Below the pieces are notes generated by a model. That model ran no database searches. It saw nothing but the letters and a program-made list of their open reading frames with translations, and was not told where the DNA came from. This document shows, one piece after another, positions 48,272 to 60,357 of a DNA stretch of 64,000 nt (within the stretch, counting starts at the first letter, position 1; each line of letters opens with the position of its first letter). The DNA is from Chiua virens (taxonomy: Eukaryota; Basidiomycota; Agaricomycetes; Boletales; Boletaceae), in assembly GCA_019787685.1 (NCBI GenBank), contig JAHNUO010000009.1, forward strand, positions 868,001 to 932,000, written 5' to 3'. The position numbers were made by a program, and so were the translations under genes.

Positions 48272-50413
48272 TCATGCTGGAGATTCGTTGGCTACAGGCG
48301 ATGGCCTCCCTCTGCCGCTGCCCGTTATATACATGTCCTGGTCTTCATTAGAGAGCTCTTCGAGCGTCCGCTGGTTTGTCTCCGGGATCAAGAGCGTCGA
48401 AAAGACGCCCGTCAGCATGACGAAAGAAAATGCCATCCATCTATACAAAACATATGTAAGCCGGACGGAATGAGACTAAAAGTGACGCAAGATATGAATC
48501 ACGTACAGCGTGCGCACCCTGTTCGGATATTCATCACCACTAATGGCAGCATACAAGATCTGTGCGATCACCGCTCCAAGTTTACCGAACGCAGCGGAGA
48601 TACCATACGAGGTACAACGGTAGCGGGTGGGAAAGACCTCGCCGGGGATGATGAACGTGGTGGTATTGGGACCAAAGTTTTGAAAGAAGTTGGCGAGACA
48701 GTAGAGGACCATCAGAGGTGTGCCAGAGATGGAGCCGAAACCTGAAGAGAATGTCAATCGACCACCTAAGCACGACAACTTACAGACCTACCCATAATCC
48801 AAAACAGGACAGTAAGCATGGAGAACCCCATCAGCTGAATCGGCTTGCGCCCCACACGATCTATCAGGAAGAAGGACGCAGCAAACCCGGGAACATACCC
48901 AGCACTGGTCGCAATGATATTCCCCACGCAGATATTGAATAAACTCGTGTAGACATCGCCAGGTATTCCACCGAAGCCGACCGAAGTCAGGATGGTGTTG
49001 TTGTCGAGACTGAGTGTATAAAAGGCGATCTGAACACAAAGTCAGGATTCGGTACAACAACTTCATCCGATATTCTTACGTCAAGTGCAAACCAAGAATA
49101 TGCTGTTCCGAACAGAACCTTGAAGTTATCCCACTTTGAGAAATGGGCAATGAAGTCGTCTCTAGAGGCTCGAGGGACAGTCACACGTAGTTCGTGATTC
49201 TCGTCGTCGTCTTCGTCGAGGTAGACGCCATATCCATTGGTACCGAGGTTCCTGATATCACGAGTTGCTCGTCCAACCATGCGATCAATGTCCATTGTGA
49301 AGCGAGGTGTCTCAGGAACCGTGAGACGGGAATAAAGAGCGATGATTCCAGGGATGCACCCAAATCCAATCAGCAACCGCCAGGCATGGTCCACCCCTAG
49401 TGACGTCGAACCCTGCATAGCATCCTTGAATGCAACGACGACGACAAACCCAACGAGAGAAGCAGCTTGCGAGACGGGTTATCAATGCGTGAAAGCAACT
49501 TGGAAACTTCCGCACACACCCAGTTGACCCCATCCCTGAGACGCAAAGACAGCAGTCATCATTCGACCACGTCTTCTGGTGGAAGCAAACTCAGAGGCGA
49601 TGACAGCGCTCAATGGGTAATCGCCTCCGACGCCGATTCCGAGCTAATTTGGTCAGTTATCTGCAACCCTCGAGAGAGAAGTTCGAGATGCTCACGATGA
49701 TGCGCCAAAAGATCAGGATACCAACAATGTTCAGTCCGGGGCCCGCACCCGAAACAGCTTGTGCAAACGTAGCAACGATCATGATAGCAAGCTCGAGACC
49801 GTCTGGAACAGCACAATTAGACGCCCCAAACACGACGGGTTGTGTTTCGAGACTTACACATTCGCTTACGACCGAGGATATCGGCAAGCCAGCCGAACAG
49901 GAGTTGTCCGATCAAATTCCCGGCAGCAGTGGCCAATTTGAGACCTGCGCTCTCCCATCCTGAGAGTGTCGCTAGTGAGACGAATTGAGTAAGAATATGA
50001 GGAAGACATAAGAAAGTGAACTTACGGAGACCGTCAAACGGGTCTTTGTCGTGACCGTAGACAAAACCCAACATGGTGACTGCAATGCTAATGGCGAATA
50101 CGTCATAACTCAAAACAAAAACGCATCAATAGATACAAGAGAGAGAACAAATGACACGCTTACGCATCGGTGAAGAACCCGACGCCTGCCACTAAACATA
50201 TCTTGACATGGAAACCACTAAGACGGTGGAAGTCAGACAAAGGAGAACGGATGACCCGAGACGATACAGCACGCACGAAAAAGAGGCTTTGTCAATCTCC
50301 TCTAAAGCTCTGCGGCGACGGTCGTTGAGGAGCACAACTTCATCAAACCCTTCGGTCTTCGGCACATGAAAGCTCACTCGTTCCTCGGAGTGCTGTTCCG
50401 TATAACTACTCAT
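48272..50413 (-). CDS. Pho84-type H+/phosphate symporter T4
   Basis: It starts [18 protein letters not shown] at 50413; the terminal exon carries [31 protein letters not shown] and stops at 48272. Inner blocks: [62 protein letters not shown] (about 49600-49640), [55 protein letters not shown] and [17 protein letters not shown]. The second half of the signature reads VIASEF where the others have IITSEF. Position 3 of the usual YFRL is Ser-Arg-Leu here. No frame break was seen. Confidence 0.86.
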
Positions 50414-51453
50414 TCGGAAGGAGGAGAAGGGGAATAGCAATAGCGAATGAAAATGATCCTGGCATGAAGTGAATTATATATTTGATTCACACTGGTTCGT
50501 AATTGTTGAACGTCGAAATGGGTTGCGGACAACCCCGCACGTTCGAGAGCATCAAATGAAGTGCAGTGTCTTCCTGGGAGTTGTTCCTTTCCAGGCAATC
50601 GATGTCCTATTTGCATCCAAATCATCGCTTACACCAAATAAGCACAGCCACTTTGTACAGCTCAGGAACAGGAACTAAGTTACCTTGGAAGACCGGCGTC
50701 CGCAACATAATCGTATCTCAAACGTGTGCTTGTCTTTTGCCTTCCCGTGGTGGGAGGCCATTTACAGTCGGCCGTATGGGGTCTGTGACTGTCAAATGCG
50801 CGCTACGCGATAGGAAGTGCCAGCAGTGTTGTCAGCTATGCGTGTAACCTACCGCCTGTAACCTACCGTCGCTGATGGTCAAATTCTAGGCTTGAATAGG
50901 AAGTTCTGATCTGAGTCATGCCATCCCTCAGGCCGGATACATACATTTTCAAACCTCATGCCTTGTTTTCCATAAATGTCTTGAACGATAGCGTGACGAT
51001 CGTGAAAGATCAAGGTGCTATCCCCGTACTGCCCGTTGATGGCGGTCACTTCGGACAATGAGTAAGAGGTTTCCATTCCAGCGAGCTTCGAACTGCGTAG
51101 TGACGTAACTTGCCAACGGCGTGTGGAATGTCCTCAATTGTGCATGACCGCCCATCCCATCTGCTTCGAGATTGGAAAACTGGCTGTTCCGACAACGATG
51201 CGAAGAACGTAAAGTGTGTTTCCAGATCGGATTCGCCGCTCGATGAGCGCTGAGCCGCGGACCCAACGACTCGCTTGGAAGTGCCTAGCGTCCTGAACGG
51301 TCCTGCATTGTCTTGAATGTAAGTCGTAACTCATTCGTTGCTGTGGACTGCAGATCCTAACGTTATAACCCCCCCTCCTTGCGGTACATATAATCAAGTC
51401 CATATCGTTAGCAATCCAGCCTCTCATCAACGATCGTCCATGGGACCAATCGT
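50414..51453. other. Intergenic between T4 and T5
   Basis: About 1 kb lies between the T4 start and the T5 stop, so it should hold the T4 promoter. No ORF, repeat or recognised site. Confidence 0.4.
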
Positions 51454-53557
51454 TCAACATTCACCCTTCCAAGGGGCTGGCCCTTCAATCCCTCTGAACG
51501 TGTCCATAACGTACCTCTCCTGGTCTTCATTGGACAGATCCTCCAATGTCCGCTGATTCGTCTCAGGGATCAACAGCGTCGAGAACACGCCCGTCAACAT
51601 GACGAACGAAAGCACCCGCCAGCTACGTCGTGGCAATCAGCAGCATGGCAGAGGACGAGACTCAGGCGACGTACACGACATAGAGCCGTTGCTGGTCCTG
51701 CGTTGCGTTGACGCCGGCGTACAAGAGCTGTGCAATCACCGCACCAAGTTTACCAGAAGCTGCGGAGATGCCGTATGAGGTGGCTCGGTAGCGGGTCGGA
51801 AAGACCTCGCCGGGGATGATGAATGTCGTGGTGTTGGGCCCGAAATTCTGAAAGAAATTGGCGAGGCAGTACAGGACAATCAACGCTGTTCCAGACAGGT
51901 GATCGTACGCAAAGCCTGATAAAGGTGTGTCAGTCGCTATTTCAATTACAGTAGCCAACGATCATACCCATGATCATGAACAAGATGGTCAGGATGGTGA
52001 ATCCCATGAACTGGATCGGCTTGCGTCCCCAGACATCGATAGCGAGAAACGATGCTGCAAACCCGGGAATATAACCGGCTGCGGTTGCAATGATGTTTCC
52101 AATACAAACGTTGTGTAAACTCTTGTAAACATTGCCGGGTACTACCCCGAACCCAACGCTACCTAGAATCCAGTCATTGTCAAGGGTGAGTGTGTAAAAG
52201 GCGATCTGAGCGCGGAATTAGCTTTTGTCCGACAAGCTTTTTCTGCGCTCACATCGAGTGCGAACCATGAATACGCTGTACCCAAGAGCACCTTCAAGTT
52301 CACCCATTGGGAGAAATGGGCCGAAAAGTCACGTTTCGATGCGCGAGGGGCAGTCACGCGTGACTCGTAAATGTCGTGCTCGTTGACGTATGGGGTGTAT
52401 CTGCCTGCCGCCAGAGCATCCTTGATGTCACTGGCTGCTCGACCAACGTGACGATCGATATCCATGGTGAATCGAGGTGTCTCAGGGACTGTAAGACGGA
52501 AATAAACAGCAATAGCGGCAGGGATGCATCCCAGTCCAATCAGGAGCCGCCAAGCGTAGTCCACTTGACTCGTTGAATGCTGTATGGCGTCTTTGAAAAT
52601 GGTCACGACAACTAGTGCAACGAGAGAAGCAGCTGGTGGGTCGTTAGCTTGAGAAGAACACTCGAGGAATTGAACATACCGAGTTGACCCCACCCTTGAA
52701 ACGCGAAAACGGCGGTCATCATTCGACCACGAAGCCGGGTGGAAGCAAACTCGGACGTGATAATGGAACTCAAGGGATAATCACCCCCGACGCCAATTCC
52801 AAGCTGGTGGACTCGTGTTAGCAGTTTATAACCTCGAAAAGGCAGTTCAATACACTCACAACGACACGCCAAAAGATGAGAACGCCGAGGATATCAAGAC
52901 CGGGTCCACCACCAGAAATGGCTTGTCCCAACGTGGCTACGATCATGATTGTAAGCTCGACGCCATCTAGTCAGCATGGTCAAACGCGCATTATGGCATG
53001 CCTATTTTTTCACTCACACATGCGTTTACGACCAAGAGTATCAGCTAAGAAGCCAAAGAGGAGTTGTCCAATCAAATTTCCGGCAGGGGTGGCCAATTTA
53101 AGACCCGCAAGTTGCCAGTGGGTGAACGCCGCTGAATGAAATAGTGTTAGAATAATCGGGAAAAGAGAGGATGGTTGACACATACGAAGATCATCCTTCC
53201 TATGGGAACCATAGACAAAAGCCAACATAGTCGCAGCGATGCCAATGGCGAATATATCATAACTGAAGAGTCAGTCTGATACGACAATGGTGATCATGAG
53301 AAAAACAATGGGACCTACGCATCCGTGAAGAAACCAATACCCGCTACCAAACAAACCTTGACGTGGAACCGACTAGGCGTAGGAAATGAAGGAATAATAG
53401 GACTCGATAGTGAAAGCACGTACGAGAATGAAGCATTATCAATCTCCGCCAAGGCCGTGCGCCGGCGTTCGTTCAAGTACACGACGTCTTGCCTCTCATC
53501 GCTCTGAATACTGGAAGATGCCCGCTCCTCGAATTGACTATCCGCGTACCAGCCCAT
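51454..53557 (-). CDS. Pho84-type H+/phosphate symporter T5
   Basis: It starts [16 protein letters not shown] at 53557. Exon 1 ends at 53424, exon 2 (53372-53319) encodes [18 protein letters not shown], and the stop is at 51454. Other blocks: [67 protein letters not shown] (about 52745-52800), [84 protein letters not shown] and [23 protein letters not shown]. It is a tandem neighbour of T4 in the same orientation and appears intact. Confidence 0.87.
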
Positions 53558-54114
53558 TCCTTGGACCCACCAGGGGGAGGAATAGAATAAGACAAAAATG
53601 GGGACAGCAAGACCCCATCATGCAGCATGGTATATCTAGGAATCTAGCTCCTTTTTGACAGATGGGATCAATGAATGGGAACGCACGACAAACTCCATCA
53701 CCGCGTGCCAACGTTGAACTCGAGCTCCTTGGCTTCATGGTACATCACCCACCTCCGACCCATTAAAGTAGTGTAACCGCATGCAGGACTAATTTCGGAA
53801 GCTGTGTCAACCGAGATGACTGGTTTTTGTTTGCAACAAATGATTGTTCCGCCTGTGATCGCAACCATCAGTACATCTACCTCCTTGGCGCAAGTTGGTA
53901 GAGCGCAGCCAGCGGCCCGAACGAGCCTCACGCTCAGTTGCGAGCTGCCCAGCAAAAAACCTCGATAGTTTCATGGAGTGGAGCGATTGGCGTTTCGACT
54001 TGGCAGTCCGTTCAAATTGGTCAACGTAACCACGCGATGAAAGCCTGTCCCACGAGCACGAGTGGTACTGACCTGACTACTGAGTATTACCAAGAATCCT
54101 GATCTGGGTGTCGA
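53558..54114. other. Intergenic upstream of T5
   Basis: No gene was supported. A tRNA-like A-box match at about 53887-53905 has no partner B box. Confidence 0.4.
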
Positions 54115-54760
54115 TTAGTTTTTAGCTTCCATTACTAACTTAGGCTCCATACAGTCGATGTCCCGATCGCATTCCTTCCAGTTAATATGGTAGGCTTCAA
54201 TTTGTTTGGCGGGGTTTGAGTGTGACAGGCTCGCGAAGGATATCCAATTCGAGTGTGCCGTAGACTTGGTAGAGCTGGCAAGACACTGGCAGGAATCCTC
54301 GGGGACAGCAGCCTTGGGTGGTAGAGTAAGGTTCGCGTAAGGAGACCGAAGCAGTCGCCGAGGTGGTTCTGCGTGAATACGCTTGATCGTGCCGGGAGCC
54401 AAGAGAGTGGGAGCAAGGGGGGTAAGGGAGAGAGAGGAATGATCATTGCAGTAGAACTACATACAAAAGCAGTAGGTCTACCAATGAGAAGGACTGAGAA
54501 GACATTGAGCTAGGTTGGGCGGTTAGGCGAAAGTCCTGCGGGCTTTCGGCAGGAGGCTGGCCCGATCTGTGGATGGCAAGGCGAGCTGTGGGGTTGGACC
54601 ACTCAAAGTGCAGCTTGGCGTCATTCAAAGGGGACGGATGACAAATGTCGGGCAAGAGATTGATCTGGGAACTTGAAGCTTGTAGGCATGATGCGGAACT
54701 GAGAGGGAGAGGTACGAGCGGAAGTGTTGGCACTAAGAATAGAAAATGATATCGCCGCAT
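54115..54760 (-). CDS. Candidate secreted protein, weakly supported
   Basis: The minus-strand frame from 54760 begins with a signal-peptide-like stretch (MRRYHFLFLVPTLPLVPLPLSSA) and runs about 100 residues; a second open frame follows at 54402-54115. A spliced gene joining them is possible, but I found no convincing donor-acceptor pair and no family resemblance. Confidence 0.2.
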
Positions 54761-55059
54761 TTGTGCCCATTTGGCAGTGTGACGTTGTCACACGAATAGA
54801 AGAGTCCTCAGAGGTGACAGGATGAACTCCCGTATAATTCACAAGAACTGGGGGAATACAACGACAATCGCGATCCTTATATACGGCGCCGTTACCAAGT
54901 CGTCTCCTTTCGTCGACTCCAAACCGTAGCGTAGCACCAGCTCCTCGCTTATGCCCTTTACCACGTGACAACACAGCCTGCCCGTTACAGGCAGCCTCGT
55001 GCAGTAGTCCCGTTCCCGAGCGGCACTTCTCCTACCGTGCTACAAACCTGGTCAGAATC

Positions 55060-58000
55060 ATGAATCCAACCATGTATGGCTACCTACTTCCTTCATACAT
55101 TTTTTTCTAACTTGCTAATCAGTGTGTCCAGCGCAAATTCCATAACTCTCACAGGTTGGTTGTAACACTGGAGCCTCTGTTCCATGCGAGTTAATCCTCT
55201 TTCAGGCATCGAGCTTAGTACTCGAAAAACTCCCAAAAAGTTTGGCTTAGCAAGGCAATACTACGTTGAGTTTTCACTGGGCGATACGTTGCGATCGACG
55301 AAAAAGACGAAGCAGACGGAGAATGGTGTTTTGTGGGATGACAAGATCCATTTGTGAGTAGACGGCCTTTGGTACACACGAGAGACTCAATGGTATCAGC
55401 AACGGAGATGATGCGTCTGTCCTTGTCGTCAAGGTCTACCGGAACCACCGCATACCGGGCAAACAGGATGAAGTTGTTGGAAATCTGACCTATACTATCG
55501 GACAAGTCATATCGAAATTGAATGACAACCGTATGACGAATCTTTATGGCATCTTCTACTGACAGTAATCTCGCTCGCAGTGTTCGAAGAACATATTCAC
55601 AAGGATCCCTCCAAGGCTGCCGATTCTTCCGCTGCCGATTTCACATTCAAGTTTATATTCACTGCCAACTCTCGCCAGCCCCTCGATGCGGACGAGCGTC
55701 AGGCTGAGTATGCTGTCGATGCGGCGAAACAAGCAGCTGAAGCGATGCATCCCACCCCCTCTGCGCTCGATACAGCCACACAGGTTGTGAACAACTCACA
55801 GACCTTCGCGACGACGTGGAATGTCCTATTGCAGAGGATAAAACTCTTTGACCAGATTGTGACTGGTATCGCAGAGGTACTTTTCTACTCAGCGTCGCGA
55901 CCTCTCTTGGTCTCATTGCCACGCAGATTCACCCATATACCTCGCTGGCTTGGTCAGTTATCTCAGTTGCGCACAAGGTCTGGTTTATCTAATATCAGAT
56001 CCTTGTGCTATTCCTGACGGTTGCGATGTTTGACGCAGGCGCTTGTAAGTCAAAAGGATCGCGACGACCAAATCACTTGCTTAGCGGGAACCATGGGTGA
56101 CGTCTTGGCATTCGTTAAAGACGCCGACCCGTTGAAGGCAGTCAAGGCACATGTCGATCCTCTTAAGGTCCTGACCCAACAGTTGATGGAGTGCGCCTAC
56201 TTTATCCGTGACTACGCCGAGCATAGAAGTTTCCGTAGGATCATCCACTACTTTATGATCTCCCGAGCTCACCGCTTTGTATAGCAACTCGTATGGTCAA
56301 GTACGCATTCTCAAATACCAATGCAATGATCGTGGATTACCAGAGCAAGCTTCAAGCACTTAGAGATGCGTTTTTGCGGGGAGTCGAACTACAGACCGGA
56401 ATCACGGTCGTTCGTATGATGAGCGTCATTGAGCACAACGATAAGCTCATCGAGCAGACTGGTGAGCTTTACTCGATCGAACTGCTATTAGATGTTCATG
56501 TCTATGATTCACAGTAGAGGACAAGGACCTGGACGACATGCCTTACGCGAAAGGCGCCAGGTACGACGAGGACAAGGGTTGTCTTGCAGGGACTCGGGAG
56601 GAGATGTTACGGGAACTTCGTGAGATCCTCAGCAATCCCGCAGAGGATGCTCCACGAGTGTGTCTTCTCACCGGTCTCGCGGGATCGGGCAAATCTGCGG
56701 TGGCTCATTCGATTGCGCGATGGTTTGACGGGCATAAGAGGCTCGTCTCGTCGTACTGTTTCGCAAGGACGGATGTCGCTCGCCGGAACCCGACCAATTT
56801 GTTCAGTACTGTTGCACGGGACCTCTGTGATCTTGACGCCGAATACAAGTCCGCCCTGTGGAAGGTCGTGGGGAAACGTCGATCACTTCGCACGTCAGAA
56901 GTACCCAAGGAGCAGTTGGAACGACTGATCATCGAACCTAGCAAGCACATCCAGGCTATCGGCCCTCTAGTAGTCGTTATCGATGCCCTTGACGAGTGCG
57001 GTGACCAGGCTAGTCGCCAACAACTTGTACTTGCCATCTCCAGACTAGTAACCGAAACATCATTCCCGTCCAACCTGCGTTTCCTGATCACGACTCGTCC
57101 CGAAAATGACATTCTTGCCAAACTTCCGCCGGGTCCACGCTTAGCTCATAAAAAAATGACCGAGATCTCAGAATTAATGGTCGACGCAGACATCCAGAAG
57201 TTTATCCGACATTCTCTCGATGAATGTTCCTCGGAACTCGACTTGTCGAACCAGGACTGGTGTCGACTACTTGTTCATCGTTCCCAACATCTCTTCCAGT
57301 GGGCGGCTACTGCGTGCAAGTTCATTCAGGGGTTCGGTTCAATTGGACTCGGACCATCTGCCCAACTCGAAATTCTCTTGAAGACCCACCGGACTGAAGT
57401 TGGCTACCCATTGGACGAGCTATATAAGACCGTGCTACTACAGCTATTCAACTCGGCGCCTGGACAAGATCGGTTTCGAGAGGTAATGGGTGTCGTGCTT
57501 GCTCTCAAGGAACCACTCCCACTTCCTTCCCTTTCAAATCTCTTTCGTGGACACCTGAAGATCACTGTAGACATTCCGGAAGACGTTCCAATAGATGTCC
57601 CAGTAGATGTCCGAGCTATGGTTTCATCTCTTGCATCCCTGCTAGATGGGGCTTGTGATGACCAGAAGCCTGTCCGCCCACTTCATGCGTCCTTCTATGA
57701 CTTCTTACGTGACAGCAAGCGCAGTTCAGCTTTCCATGTCCCATTCTTACCCCAGCATTCTCTCACTCTTGGACAAGCATCACTTGCATGCATGTGTCGC
57801 ATGCTCAAGTTCAACATATGTGGCCTTGCTGATTCCCGGATCCTTAATGACAAAATCTCTGGTTTGTCTGGCCACGTGGATGAGGCCATTCCCCCTCACC
57901 TGTCATACTCCTGTCTGTACTGGATGGACCATCTACAACATACCAGCTGCAGCTCAGACTTAATTTCTGAAATCATATTGTTCTTCAAAAGGTTTTTTCC

Positions 58001-60357
58001 CTACTGGCTTGAAGTCATCAGCCTCCTTTCGCTCTCATCAGCATCTCCCATTTCTTCTGCCCTGCAGACATGCATTACCCTTCAACATTGGGCCCAACCT
58101 AAGGTAAGATCAAACAATGGGACCAGTTGACTTACTAAAAACTTGGTGTTAGGACTCAGAGATTTCAACTCTTGCTTCAGAAGGATCCCGATTCATCCAG
58201 GTGTTCTCACCCTTGCTCAGACAATCCACCCCCCATCTATATCTGTCAGCCATGCCCCAGACCCCCTTCAATTCACCACTTTGTAAGCTGTGGCTTGGCC
58301 AACTTTTGAAGCATGCTTCAATGAGCACTGGACATCCAGCCAATTGGCCAGCAGATGTTCATACCCTGCATGGACATAGTGGTGCTGTGAACTCTGTTGG
58401 CTATTCACCAGATTGTAGGCATGTTGTCTCTGGCTCTTCTGACAAGACCATCAGGATCTGGGATGCAGCCACTGGTCAGCCCATAGAAAGTCCATTCCAG
58501 GGGCACACAAATTGGGTCACATCTGTTGGCTATTCACCTGATGGAAAGAACATTGTCTCTGGCTCTCATGACAACACCATCAGGATCTGGGATGCAGCCA
58601 CTGGTGAGCCCATAGGAAGTCCATTTCAGGGGCACACATATTGGGTCAGATCTGTTGGCTATTCACCTGATGGAAAGAACATTGTCTCTGGCTCTGATGA
58701 CGAGACCATCAGGATCTGGGATGCAGCCACTGGTCAGCCCATAGGAAGTCCATTCCAGGGGCACACACATTGGGTCACATCTGTTGGCTATTCACCTGAT
58801 GGAAAGAACATTGTCTCTGGCTCTTGTGACAACACCATCAGGATCTGGGATGCAGCCACTGGTCAGCCCATAGGAAGTCCATTCCAGGGGCACACATCTG
58901 TGGTCACATCTGTTGGCTATTCACCTGATGGAAAGAACATTGTCTCTGGCTCTTATGACAACACCATCAGGATCTGGGATGCAGCCACTGGTCAGCCCAT
59001 AGGAAGTCCATTCCAGGGGCACACAGATTGGGTCACATCTGTTGGCTATTCACCTGATGGAAAGAACATTGTCTCTGGCTCTCAGGACAAGACCATCAGG
59101 ATCTGGGATGCAGCCACTGGTCAGCCCATAGGAAGTCCATTCCAGGGGCACACATCTGGGGTCACATCTGTTGGCTATTCACCTGATGGAAAGAACATTG
59201 TCTCTGGCTCTCGTGACAAGACCATCAGGATCTGGGATGCAGCCACTGGTGAGCCCATAGGAAGTCCATTTCAGGGGCACACATATTGGGTCACATCTGT
59301 TGGCTATTCACCTGATGGAAAGAACATTGTCTCTGGCTCTCATGACAAGACCATCAGGATCTGGGATGCAGCCACTGGTCAGCCCATAGGAAGTCCATTC
59401 CAGGGGCACACATCATGGGTCACATCTGTTGGCTATTCACCTGATGGAAAGAACATTGTCTCTGGCTCTCATGACAAGACCATCAGGATCTGGGATGCAG
59501 CCACTGGTGAGCCCATAGGAAGTCCATTCCAGGGGCACACATCATGGGTCACATCTGTTGGCTATTCACCTGATGGAAAGAACATTGTCTCTGGCTCTTC
59601 TGACGAGACCATCAGGATCTGGGATGCAGCCACTGGTCAGCCCATAGGAAGTCCATTCCAGGGGCACACACATTGGGTCACATCTGTTGGCTATTCACCT
59701 GATGGAAAGAACATTGTCTCTGGCTCTCATGACAGGACCATCAGGATCTGGGATGCAGCCACTGGTGAGCCCATAGGAAGTCCATTCCAGGGGCACACAT
59801 ATTGGGTCACATCTGTTGGCTATTCACCTGATGGAAAGAACATTGTCTCTGGCTCTTTTGACAAGACCATCAGGATCTGGGATGCAGCCACTGGTCAGCC
59901 CATAGGACATCCATTCCAGGGGCACACATTTTGGGTCACATCTGTTGGCTATTCACCTGATGGAAACAACATTGTCTCTGGCTCTTATGACAACACCATC
60001 AGGATCTGGGATGCAGCCACTGGTCACCTTATAGCAGGTCCCTTCCAGGGCCATGGTGGTTCCCATATCTACTCAGTATCTTTTTCACCCAATGGTGACC
60101 ATATTATCTCTGTGGCTGAGGACAAGTCTATCAAAGTGTGGAAGGTACATCAATTTGTTTCTTTTGGTCAACTTGTTGACCATGATGGCTGGATTGTTTC
60201 CCATGATCTTTGTTATGGTTGGGTTGCTCCTTGGCTTCGATTTAGTTCCTTTTACCTTCCTCCCCTTTCCTTGATTATATCTCCTCATGGAGCATTCCAA
60301 GTTGATATTGACAGTTCATTGTCTGGAGAGTCATGGATTACTTGTTGGAAATCATAG
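55060..60357 (+). CDS. NLR-like STAND protein 2: C2-like domain, NACHT, 14 near-identical WD40 repeats
   Basis: Ten exons: 55060-55073, 55132-55154, 55206-55353, 55400-55530, 55581-55876, 55927-55977, 56039-56234, 56285-56461, 56515-58103 and 58153-60357, giving 1609 aa. Intron positions and phases match NLR-like gene 1 one by one; two internal exons (51 and 196 nt) and the 46-nt intron 3 keep the same length. The start is MNPTIANSITLTGIEL. NACHT: Walker A GLAGSGKS near residue 398 and Walker B VVVIDALDECG about 100 residues later. WD40 repeats run from about residue 944, twelve of them in exact 129-bp units. The C-terminal tail DGWI...SWITCW is shared with gene 1. A role in allorecognition or non-self sensing is inferred from known HET-E/NWD genes. 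Confidence 0.9.
58501..60048 (+). repeat. Twelve 129-bp tandem WD40-coding units
   Basis: Unit starts fall every 129 bp from 58501 (58501, 58630, 58759 and so on to 59920). Each encodes 43 residues of the form GHT..VTSVGYSPDGKNIVSGS.D.TIRIWDAATG(Q/E)PIGSPFQ. Differences are concentrated in the two codons after GHT, the codon before the Asp, the codon after it, and the Q/E codon; synonymous changes are very few. Confidence 0.95.

Noticed and set aside
53880..53960. Possible tRNA gene (A-box-like GGCGCAAGTTGGTAGAGC)
   Set aside because: No B box (GGTTC.A..CC) follows at a suitable distance and no acceptor-stem pairing was found.
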